A stretch of 8,113 nucleotides of DNA from positions 1 to 8,113 of the forward strand of contig JARGNS010000146.1 in NCBI GenBank assembly GCA_029213105.1. The letters are read 5' to 3'. Every line of letters starts with the position of its first letter. Positions within the stretch are counted from its first letter, which is position 1. A program made the translations under genes and the position numbers. Under the pieces are notes generated by a model. That model had not been told where the DNA came from, made no database searches, and saw only the letters and a list, made by a program, of their open reading frames with translations. The DNA is from Planctomycetota bacterium. GTDB taxonomy: Bacteria; Planctomycetota; PLA2; JAEUHO01. This document shows, piece after piece, positions 1 to 5,775 of the stretch.

Positions 1-274
1 CACGACTCCGCAGCGCCGTCAGAACCCTTGACTCTCGGCGGGGCTCGGGGCCGGATGCGGAGCTGGCCCCTGCGGGGCCACCAGCCACCCTATCCGACGC
101 GGCACCCAGGGGTGGGGTCCAATGCCGAATCCGGCGCCGGGTCAGCTCTCGACGGCCGCGAGGTGGTGACGAATGGAGGCCCGCGGCGCGCGAAGCCTGG
201 AAGACCGCCTTCTCGGCACCGGTGGTGCGGCGTCAGGGGCGCGGAGCGTGCCTCCGGGCGCAGGGGGGCGTAGG
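1..274. other. Non-coding leader upstream of the hydroxylase gene
   Basis: I see no convincing gene in these 274 bases. Short open frames exist, but their translations are Arg/Gly/Pro-rich and resemble no protein family. A frame open from 173 joins the hydroxylase gene in phase, but its first 34 residues look like translated leader. A -35-like TTGACT at 28-33 has no good -10 partner at the right distance, so no promoter is called. The stretch also holds a hairpin at 64-80 and a 10-bp palindrome, CCGGCGCCGG, at 131-140. The promoter for the two plus-strand genes is presumably here or left of the window. Confidence 0.5.
64..80. other. Small perfect GC-rich hairpin
   Basis: TGGCCCC (64-70) and GGGGCCA (74-80) form a perfect 7-bp inverted repeat around a 3-base loop. 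No T tract follows on either strand, so it is not a standard intrinsic terminator. It could end transcription of a gene left of the window, act as a leader structure, or be chance in GC-rich DNA. Confidence 0.3.
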
Positions 275-898
275 ATGCCGCTTCCAGCCCCCCGTCCTTC
301 CCCGGGTGTCCTCGTGCTCTCCACCCTCGCCGACTACATCCCCGAGCTCATCACGGTCTTCGCCGTGTTCTTCGTGGCCGACATGGTCTACGTGCTCGAT
401 CACTACTTCGTGCACTACGACCGCGATCGCTACCGGAAGACGCATGCGCGCCACCATCGGCGCTACAACGGCCCGAAGAGCGGTCCGCAACTCGACGCCT
501 TCGAGCTCTCGACCTACAACTCCGCGGCCTTCGGGTTGCTCGTCGCGATGAGCGTACTCACCCTCTTCACGGGCAATGTCGGCTTCGTGGCCGGAGCCGC
601 CCTCAAGTGGGTGCACAGCCTCGTGTTCCACTGCTACCAGCACGGTTGGTGGACCGGCGTGTCGATCCGCAACGTGCGGCCCGACCGCCCGCCCGCGAGC
701 TGGGGCCTGGCCACGGCCAGCTACCACGCCTGGCATCACTCGAATCCGAACGACACGCGCTTCACCTTCGCCGAGTCGTGGGCCGGGTTCGATCGCATCC
801 TGGAGAAGCTGCACCCGTGGCTGATCCGCTTCACCGTCGATGCGCGCGCCGGGCGGCTCTACCACCTGCCGGCACGAGGCGAGAGGCCGTCCGCGTGA
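275..898 (+). CDS. Sterol desaturase / fatty acid hydroxylase superfamily membrane protein
   Basis: A 207-residue membrane protein carrying the histidine clusters of the di-iron fatty acid hydroxylase superfamily (sterol desaturase, C-5 desaturase, carotene hydroxylase relatives). Visible clusters are H43-x3-H47, H57-x2-H60-H61, H114-x4-H119 with H123, and H151-x2-H154-H155, which is enough to ligate two irons. Family members use O2 and reductant to hydroxylate or desaturate lipid chains or sterols in the membrane; the substrate here cannot be read from sequence. Hydrophobic segments lie at about 13-41, 83-99 and 101-121. The protein is short for the family (often 250-300 residues), with a reduced N-terminal membrane part. 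I chose ATG 275 because AGGGGGG (262-268) sits 6 bases upstream and the in-phase extension from 173 looks non-coding; GTG 314 is a less likely start. The stop overlaps the next gene's start. Confidence 0.85.
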   Translation: MPLPAPRPSPGVLVLSTLADYIPELITVFAVFFVADMVYVLDHYFVHYDRDRYRKTHARHHRRYNGPKSGPQLDAFELSTYNSAAFGLLVAMSVLTLFTGNVGFVAGAALKWVHSLVFHCYQHGWWTGVSIRNVRPDRPPASWGLATASYHAWHHSNPNDTRFTFAESWAGFDRILEKLHPWLIRFTVDARAGRLYHLPARGERPSA

Positions 899-1302
899 AC
901 TGGCTCGCCTGGGACACGCGCTCCTATCTCGGTGCTGCCCTCGGCGGCGTCGTGGGCTTCTTCCTCTTCCGCGCCGGCCTCGGCGCTGACTGGTTCGCCC
1001 CCTGGCTGATCGGCGTGGGCATCGGGCTCGGCTGCGCGCTCATCACGCGCGAGCGCAGCGGCCTGCGGGGCGTCGTGCTGGCGTGCATCGCGGCGTGGGC
1101 CGCGGCACTCGCCCAGGTCGTCCTGGTGTCGGGCGGCGGGCTGTGGGAAGGGATCGTAGGCTTCCACGCGACCCTGGACCTGCCGACGTTCCTCGCGCAC
1201 CTGGGGGGCATCGTGGGAGCCTTCGTCTTCGGGCGGACGTCGTTCCGCGGCGACGCCCAGGATCGCGTGGCGGGTTCGGGCAGCCGCGAGTTCGGCGTCT
1301 AG
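895..1302 (+). CDS. Small four-helix membrane protein, function unknown
   Basis: I do not recognise this 135-residue protein. It starts at GTG 895, which overlaps the preceding stop codon (GTGA), with AGAGG at 882-886 as a plausible ribosome binding site. This arrangement implies translational coupling with the hydroxylase. Four hydrophobic stretches are visible, at about residues 11-29, 33-51, 57-78 and 97-113, rich in Gly, Ala, Val and Leu. A short polar tail (about 114-135) with Arg, Asp and Ser follows. There are no cysteine pairs, histidine clusters or nucleotide-binding motifs that would point to an enzyme. Coupling suggests an accessory role, such as a scaffold or transporter for the lipid made or modified by its partner, but that is inference. 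The frame also runs open upstream to 607 inside the hydroxylase gene; that part is a shadow. Confidence 0.7.
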   Translation: MNWLAWDTRSYLGAALGGVVGFFLFRAGLGADWFAPWLIGVGIGLGCALITRERSGLRGVVLACIAAWAAALAQVVLVSGGGLWEGIVGFHATLDLPTFLAHLGGIVGAFVFGRTSFRGDAQDRVAGSGSREFGV

Positions 1303-1326
1303 GTCCGCCCACGCGCGGCACGCCTG

Positions 1327-1380
1327 CGAAGCTGCGCGTCGCGTCCTCGTAGCTGCGCGTCGCGTCCTCGAAGCTGCGCG
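1327..1380. repeat. 21-bp tandem repeat, about 2.5 copies, with hairpin
   Basis: Two near-identical 21-base units (1328-1348 and 1349-1369, differing at one base, GAAGCTG versus GTAGCTG) are followed by a partial third (1370-1380). Read on the minus strand, the array starts 8 bases after the sulfatase-fold gene's stop codon and fills most of the gap between two convergent genes. GTCGCG (1359-1364) and CGCGAC (1377-1382) can pair across a 12-base loop, so the array may help end transcription. The 21-base period is a multiple of three and would encode a seven-residue repeat (QLRGRDA) in another minus-strand frame, but no start supports that as a gene. Confidence 0.75.
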
Positions 1381-1387
1381 ACAGGCC

Positions 1388-3331
1388 TCAGCGTGCGGCC
1401 GGCCACATGCGGTCCTCGACGACCGCGGTCGACACGCCCTGGAGCCAGGCGTGCAACTCGCGCGAGAGGCGGGCGAACACCTCGGGGTGCTTCGCGGCGA
1501 GGTCCGTCTCGAACCGCGAGTCCTCCTTGTAGGCGTACAGCGCCTCCGTGCCGTGCAGGTCGCTCTGGAGGGCGTACGTCTCGCCGAAGATCACGTAGCG
1601 GCCACTGCGCTTGACGACGGCGCGATGCGGATGCGCCTGGTCGAAGACCGAGAGGCCCATCGAGGCGTGGGTCGTGGGCAGCCGCAGCAGGTCGATCACC
1701 GTGGGGAGCATGTCCACGTGCGAGGTCAGCTCGGAGCGCACGGCGGGCTCCACCAGCCCCGGCGCGTACACAAGCAGGGGTACGTGGAATGACTCGTACA
1801 GGCTCCCCGGAGGGGCGAAGCGTGTGTGGTCGGCCGTGATGAGGAAGATCGTGTTCTCGAACCAGGGCCGCGTACGTGCGTACTCGAAGAACTGGTGCAG
1901 CGCGTAGTCCGAGTACCGCAGATGACGTTGGTAGGCCGTGTCGCCCGTGTCGGTCTCGAACTGCTTCGCCAGGGAGGGCGGGATGCGATACGGGTCGTGG
2001 GGCGAGAGGCCGAAGATCACGCCCGCGAAGGGGCCGTCCACCGCGTCGAACGTCCGCGCGGCGTGGCGGTAGAAGAGGTGGTCGAAGATGCCCCACTTGC
2101 CGTCGTTGCGCTCCTCCGCCTCCTCCTCGCCGTCGTAGTCGTCGCGCGAGTAGTAGTGATGGAAGCCGGCCAGCTTGGAGAAGCCGCGGAAGCCCTCGAT
2201 CGTGGGGGAGGCGCCGTGGTGGAACGAGCAGGTGTAGCCATGCTCCCGCAGGATGTCGCCCATGCCGCGGTAGCGGACGAGCTCGATGCGCGATCCGATG
2301 ATCGGGCGCCGGAAGATGGCGGGCACGGCCGTGATGACGGACGGCACGGCCTCGCTCGAGCGTTGGCTCGTCGCGAGGAAGTTCGTGAACAGCGCGCCCT
2401 GGGCGGCGAGTGCGTCGAAGTGCGGGGTGCGGCTGATGCCCTTCTCGTCGGGGCCCACGTTGGCCGCGGTCCAGCTCTCCTGCATCAAGATCACGACGTT
2501 GAGCTTGCGCGGCTCGCCCTCGGGCTTGGTCTCCCGCAGGAACGGATGCGCAGCATCCAGCCAGGTGTCGTCGCGGCCGGAAACCAGGGCGCGTGCGATG
2601 CCGACGGCTTCGTCCTCGGGCATGGACTTCATCACCGGGAAGCTCGGCAGGAAGCCGTTGAGCAGGACGGTGTACGTGCTGTTGAGCGTGAGGTCTCCGA
2701 CGGCGGTGTGCGTGCTGTAGCTGAACGCATCGGCCGGGCGCATGATGCCGTCCTGCAGACCACCGCGAATGCCGAGGCCGCAGATGACGATGAGCACCGC
2801 GGCCCAGATGTGCGTGCGCCAGATGCCGGTCGTTTCCTCGAAAGCCCGGTCGAGGCGCCGCGCGCCGATGGCGAGCATCCACATCAGCAGGCCGAGGACC
2901 GCGAAGCCGCCGAAGATCAGGAGGGGGAACTCCTCGACCCAGCCCGGGAAGCAGACCAGCAGGTGCTCCGTCTGGTCGAAGGGCTCGAAGATGATGCGCC
3001 GCTGGACGTTGGGGTAGTAGCCCAGGTCCGCCAGGTTGAGCAGGAAGCCCGCCGTGTTGGCGAGGGCGAAGATCACGAAGGTGATGCGCTTCCACCAGCG
3101 GGGCTTGATCTGCGGGAGGGGCGCGTTCAGCAGGATCATCACCGGGATGTTCAGGATGATCAGCCCCGCCAGGTCGAAGCGCAGCGCGTGCACGAAGGCC
3201 ATCGCAATGTCCGTCGTGGGCACGCCGACGAAGTACTCGCGATGCACGAAGAGGAATGCCGCGCGCATGATCGCGTAGATGATCAGCAGGCCGACGCCGG
3301 CCCCCAGGGTCATCTTGAAGTACTTGGTCAT
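1388..3331 (-). CDS. LTA synthase family sulfatase-fold membrane protein (phosphoglycerol transferase-like)
   Basis: A 647-residue inner-membrane enzyme with the layout of lipoteichoic acid synthase LtaS and its Gram-negative relatives such as OpgB. Five N-terminal transmembrane helices (about 8-29, 46-70, 81-103, 133-155, 174-190) precede an extracytoplasmic alkaline-phosphatase/sulfatase-fold domain from about 275. Visible active-site features are metal-ligand E285 in the LMQESW strand, a nucleophile region QRSSE (323-327) with Ser where LtaS has Thr, H445 in LSPHDPY, and D501-H502 in TADH. FHVPLLVYAPG (515-525) and DMLPT (540-544) are typical of the fold. An acidic patch, GEEEAEE (401-407), interrupts the catalytic domain. 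The family moves phosphoglycerol or phosphoethanolamine from phospholipid to a glycan, lipid or growing polymer; the acceptor here is unknown. Start: ATG 3331 directly precedes the first helix, with a weak GGACAG upstream. An in-phase ATG at 3439 would add 36 non-conserved-looking residues and nearly reach the divergent gene. Confidence 0.88.
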   Translation of the reverse strand: MTKYFKMTLGAGVGLLIIYAIMRAAFLFVHREYFVGVPTTDIAMAFVHALRFDLAGLIILNIPVMILLNAPLPQIKPRWWKRITFVIFALANTAGFLLNLADLGYYPNVQRRIIFEPFDQTEHLLVCFPGWVEEFPLLIFGGFAVLGLLMWMLAIGARRLDRAFEETTGIWRTHIWAAVLIVICGLGIRGGLQDGIMRPADAFSYSTHTAVGDLTLNSTYTVLLNGFLPSFPVMKSMPEDEAVGIARALVSGRDDTWLDAAHPFLRETKPEGEPRKLNVVILMQESWTAANVGPDEKGISRTPHFDALAAQGALFTNFLATSQRSSEAVPSVITAVPAIFRRPIIGSRIELVRYRGMGDILREHGYTCSFHHGASPTIEGFRGFSKLAGFHHYYSRDDYDGEEEAEERNDGKWGIFDHLFYRHAARTFDAVDGPFAGVIFGLSPHDPYRIPPSLAKQFETDTGDTAYQRHLRYSDYALHQFFEYARTRPWFENTIFLITADHTRFAPPGSLYESFHVPLLVYAPGLVEPAVRSELTSHVDMLPTVIDLLRLPTTHASMGLSVFDQAHPHRAVVKRSGRYVIFGETYALQSDLHGTEALYAYKEDSRFETDLAAKHPEVFARLSRELHAWLQGVSTAVVEDRMWPAAR

Positions 3332-3458
3332 GGTCTGTCCGGTGTGAGGAAGGGGAAGGGCGCCGAGGGGCCAGGGGCGAGGGTAGCCACGGCGGGGCGC
3401 TTTCCTATCTTCCCCGCGTGTCGACGGGCTTCCCCGCACGCTGGGCTAGGATCTCGCC
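3332..3458. promoter_or_regulatory. Shared divergent promoter region
   Basis: These 127 bases separate the start codons of the sulfatase-fold gene (leftward) and the PhoD-like gene (rightward), so both promoters should lie here. I could not find a convincing -35/-10 pair on either strand. TAGGA at 3447-3451, 7 bases before ATG 3459, is a good ribosome binding site for the PhoD-like gene. The leftward gene has only a pyrimidine-rich leader and a weak site. Confidence 0.5.
3409..3437. repeat. 9-bp direct repeat with 20-bp period (candidate operator)
   Basis: CTTCCCCGC occurs at 3409-3417 and again at 3429-3437, start to start 20 bases, which is about two helical turns. It sits inside the divergent intergenic region, where a regulator could contact both copies on one face of the DNA. 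The spacing is unlike the 11-bp period of the classical PHO box, so this is not evidence of PhoB control. In GC-rich DNA the match could be chance. Confidence 0.3.
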
Positions 3459-4694
3459 ATGCAGACGCGCACCCTCGCCGCCCTCCTGATCCTCCTCGTC
3501 GCCGCCCTCCTCGCAGCCCCGCTCGAGGCGAAGCCCCAGCGCCCCCGCGGCCCGCTGGTCGGACACGTCGGGCCGACGACCGCCGTGCTGTGGTTCTACA
3601 CGGGCTACCGCCCGGGGGTACGCCTCTACTACCGCCCCGCGGACGCCCCCAAGACCGCCGCTCGCTGGATCCCCATGCCGGCCGCGGCGACGGGCCCCCA
3701 GACGGCGCGCGTCACGGTGCGCGACCTCCAGCCCGATACGGATTACGTGTACCGCTTCACGTTCAAGGGGCGGACGGAGGACACGTGGGCCGGACGCTTC
3801 CGGACGGCGCCGAAGGCTGGCGCCGCGACACGCTTTCGCCTGGCGGTCACCTCGTGCATGAAGCACGACCACGACTACCAGGACGCCTGGCGTCACCTGC
3901 TTGCCGAGAAGCCGGACTTCCAGTTGCTGCTGGGCGACAACGTGTACGCCGACTCGACGACCCGCAAGGTGCTCTGGGACCATCACCTGCGGATGCGCGG
4001 CGTCTGGCAGTTCGCCCAGGTCATCCGCAACGTGCCGACGTACGCCATGTGGGACGACCATGACTTTGCGGGCGACAACCGCGGCGGGGAGGTCAAGACC
4101 AAGGCGCGCTCCCTCGACGTGTTCCAGGAACTCTGGGCCAACCCCGCCGCTGGCGCGCCCGGTGTCCCCGGTGCGTTCTTCCAGCTCTCGCGGGGGGACG
4201 TGGACTTCTTCGTGCTCGACGGGCGCTACTACCGTTCGCGCGTCGAGGCCCGCAACGACAGCCGCAAGCGCATGATCGGCGACGCCCAGTTCCGCTGGCT
4301 TGCCGAGCGCATGCGCGCCTCGACCGCGCGCTTCAAGGTCATCGCGTCGGGCAGCACGATCGAGGTCGAGGGCGAAGATACGTGGGTGAACTACCGCTTC
4401 GACCTCGAGCGGATCTGGAAGCTGGTCCAGACGGAGCGCATCGGGGGCGTGATCTGGCTCTCCGGCGACCTGCACGAGAGTCAGATCGAGACGCACGCGA
4501 AGGCGCGGACCGGCTTCTACGATCTGACCGAGGTCATCTCCTCGGGCATCGCCAACTCCCGGGACCACGAGTTCGCCGTGTTGGACTTCGACACGACCGT
4601 CGAGGATCCGACCTGCCACATCCGCATCATCGACGGCCACGGCAAGCTCTTCCAGGGGACCACCCTGCGGGCGAGCGCGCTGCAGGTGCGCTAG
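3459..4694 (+). CDS. Secreted PhoD-like alkaline phosphatase/phosphodiesterase
   Basis: A 411-residue exported metallophosphatase of the PhoD family. Residues 1-24 form a Sec-type signal peptide: a basic start (MQTR), a Leu/Ala/Val core, and likely cleavage after PLEA. An N-terminal beta domain (about 29-118), like the PhoD_N fibronectin-type fold, precedes the catalytic domain. Motifs in order are SC at 132-133 (the Cys matches the iron-ligand cysteine of Bacillus PhoD), LGDNVY (158-163), MWDDHDF (197-203), DGRYYR (254-259) and SGDLHES (335-341). PhoD enzymes hydrolyse phosphomonoesters or diesters outside the cytoplasm; Bacillus PhoD also degrades teichoic acid. No twin-arginine motif is visible, unlike the Tat-exported Bacillus enzyme. 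ATG 3459 has TAGGA 7 bases upstream. The gene is divergent from an LTA-synthase-like gene, which suggests work on the same glycerol-phosphate envelope material, though simple phosphate scavenging is equally possible. Confidence 0.88.
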   Translation: MQTRTLAALLILLVAALLAAPLEAKPQRPRGPLVGHVGPTTAVLWFYTGYRPGVRLYYRPADAPKTAARWIPMPAAATGPQTARVTVRDLQPDTDYVYRFTFKGRTEDTWAGRFRTAPKAGAATRFRLAVTSCMKHDHDYQDAWRHLLAEKPDFQLLLGDNVYADSTTRKVLWDHHLRMRGVWQFAQVIRNVPTYAMWDDHDFAGDNRGGEVKTKARSLDVFQELWANPAAGAPGVPGAFFQLSRGDVDFFVLDGRYYRSRVEARNDSRKRMIGDAQFRWLAERMRASTARFKVIASGSTIEVEGEDTWVNYRFDLERIWKLVQTERIGGVIWLSGDLHESQIETHAKARTGFYDLTEVISSGIANSRDHEFAVLDFDTTVEDPTCHIRIIDGHGKLFQGTTLRASALQVR

Positions 4695-4720
4695 TCCGCT
4701 TGGCGCACGAGCAGCCGTGG

Positions 4721-4742
4721 GCTCTCTGCCTTCCGGGAGAGC
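4721..4742. terminator. Candidate hairpin downstream of the PhoD-like gene
   Basis: GCTCTC (4721-4726) and GAGAGC (4737-4742) pair perfectly across a 10-base loop, 27 bases after the PhoD-like stop. Flanking GCAGCC (4711-4716) and GGCTGC (4757-4762) could form an outer stem around it. No T tract follows, so this is a weak terminator call. Confidence 0.3.
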
Positions 4743-4795
4743 GGGCCGGGACCGTGGGCTGCGGGAGGTTCCTGCAAGATCAGAGCGCGAACGCC

Positions 4796-4817
4796 CGGGA
4801 CGGTGGCAACCGTCTCG
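4796..4817. terminator. Candidate bidirectional hairpin between convergent genes
   Basis: GACGGT (4799-4804) and ACCGTC (4809-4814) form a perfect 6-bp stem with a GGCA loop. On plus-strand RNA it extends to 9 bp through a G-U pair and two G-C pairs (4796-4817). It lies 18 bases downstream of the purQ stop on the minus strand and in the tail of the PhoD-like transcript on the plus strand, as expected for a terminator serving convergent genes. The missing T tract lowers confidence. Confidence 0.4.
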
Positions 4818-4834
4818 ACGTGAAGTAGGCGTTC

Positions 4835-5773
4835 CTACGAGAACGTCTTCTTGAGGTGCTTCATCGCGTTCTCGAAGGGCTTCAGCCCCTCGGGCTTGCG
4901 GGGCGCGGTGCCGCGGTGGAAGCGCGGGTCCTGCCAGGCGAACTGGTTGCGTTCCGGGTGCGGCATGAGGCCGAGGATGCGACCCGTCGGGTCGGTGATC
5001 CCGGCGATGTCGTCCAGGGAGCCGTTCGGGTTGTGGGGGAACGGCGCCGGGCTCTGGCCGTCGGGTGCGATGTAGCGCAGTGCGATCTGGTCGGCGGCGC
5101 TCATGCGGTCGAGCGTGGGCTCGCTGCAGACCAGGCGGCCCTCGGCATGCGCCACGGGGCAGTGGATCGTGTCGCCGTGCTTGAGGAACACGCTGTTGCT
5201 GGTCACGGCCTTGAGCGTGATCCAGCGGTCCTCGTAGCGGTTCTGCAGGTTGCTGGCGAGCGCCACGGTGCGGTTGGGCATGCCGTCGCCCGTCTCGTCG
5301 TAGCCCGGCAGCAGGCCGGTCTTGACCAGGACCTGGAAGCCGTTGCAGATGCCCAGCACGATGCCGCCCTTGTCCACCAAGCGGCGGAGGGGGTCGAGCA
5401 GGCGCGTGCGCATGGCCGTGCCGAGCACCGTGCCGGCGCCGAGGTCATCGCCGAACGAGAAGCCACCGGGGATCACGAGTCCGTGGGCCCGCGACAGCTC
5501 CTTCGGGTTGTCGAGCAGCGCGTTGGCGTGCAGGTGCTTGATCTGCGCACCGAAGCGCTCGAAGGCGTAGCCGGTCTCCTGGTCGCAGTTCGTGCCCGGC
5601 GCCCGGACCACGACGATGCGGATCGTCTTGGCGGCGCGGCCGGCGGCCGCCTTGCGCTTGGCGGCGGGCTTCTTGGCGACCTTCTTGCGGGCGGCCTTCT
5701 TGCGGGCGGCCTTCTTGCGAGGCGCCGCCTTCTTCTTGCTGCTCTTCTTCTTCGTCGTTGCTCGAGCGGCCAT
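4835..5773 (-). CDS. purQ: Phosphoribosylformylglycinamidine synthase subunit PurQ with Lys/Ala-rich N-terminal tail
   Basis: A class I glutamine amidotransferase that supplies ammonia from glutamine to PurL for converting FGAR to FGAM in cytosolic purine synthesis. The domain runs from about residue 50 to 312. It shows APGTNCDQE (58-66), GGFSFGDDLGAG (103-114), the nucleophile elbow GICNGFQ (141-147) with catalytic C143, AHAEGR (208-213), and the His/Glu pair H272 and E274 in MPHPER. Typical PurQ is about 220-265 residues and begins at the first beta strand. Here, at 312 residues, the first 50 carry 17 Lys, 6 Arg, 17 Ala and no acidic residue, like histone H1 tails. I saw no ATG or GTG start between the tail and the first strand (IRIVVV), so the tail should be translated. 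ATG 5773 lies two bases after the purL stop (TAACCATG), with GAGGA 9 bases upstream. The tail may bind nucleic acid or another polyanion; that is inference. Confidence 0.93.
   Translation of the reverse strand: MAARATTKKKSSKKKAAPRKKAARKKAARKKVAKKPAAKRKAAAGRAAKTIRIVVVRAPGTNCDQETGYAFERFGAQIKHLHANALLDNPKELSRAHGLVIPGGFSFGDDLGAGTVLGTAMRTRLLDPLRRLVDKGGIVLGICNGFQVLVKTGLLPGYDETGDGMPNRTVALASNLQNRYEDRWITLKAVTSNSVFLKHGDTIHCPVAHAEGRLVCSEPTLDRMSAADQIALRYIAPDGQSPAPFPHNPNGSLDDIAGITDPTGRILGLMPHPERNQFAWQDPRFHRGTAPRKPEGLKPFENAMKHLKKTFS
5681..5725 (-). repeat. 15-bp tandem repeat encoding the PurQ basic tail
   Basis: Two exact 15-base units (5681-5695 and 5696-5710) and an imperfect third (5711-5725) each encode a five-residue basic unit, AARKK or a variant. 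The repeat is in phase, so slippage that gains or loses units would change the tail length without breaking the enzyme. This is a plausible origin for the tail. Confidence 0.85.
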
Positions 5774-5775
5774 GG

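Noticed and set aside
28..56. Possible sigma-70 promoter starting with TTGACT
   Set aside because: The sequence 17 bases downstream (CCGGAT) is a poor -10 element, so the match is likely chance.
173..274. N-terminal extension of the hydroxylase from ATG 173
   Set aside because: The 34 extra residues are low-complexity Gly/Ala/Arg with no family match, while ATG 275 has a G-rich ribosome binding site at the right distance.
1327..1380. CRISPR-like array
   Set aside because: The units abut with no unique spacers and are only 21 bases, so it is a simple tandem repeat.
1299..3095. A 598-codon minus-strand frame overlapping the sulfatase-fold gene
   Set aside because: It is an out-of-frame shadow rich in Arg, Pro, Ala and His; the frame at 1388-3331 carries all membrane segments and active-site motifs.
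1826..4063. A 745-codon open frame on the plus strand, antisense to the sulfatase-fold gene
   Set aside because: Its translation is Val/Arg/Glu/Asp-rich with no recognisable domain, and it mirrors codon bias of the minus-strand gene and then runs into the PhoD-like gene in the wrong frame.
3405..4640. A 411-codon minus-strand frame opposite the PhoD-like gene
   Set aside because: The plus-strand frame has a signal peptide and full PhoD motifs; the opposite frame has none.
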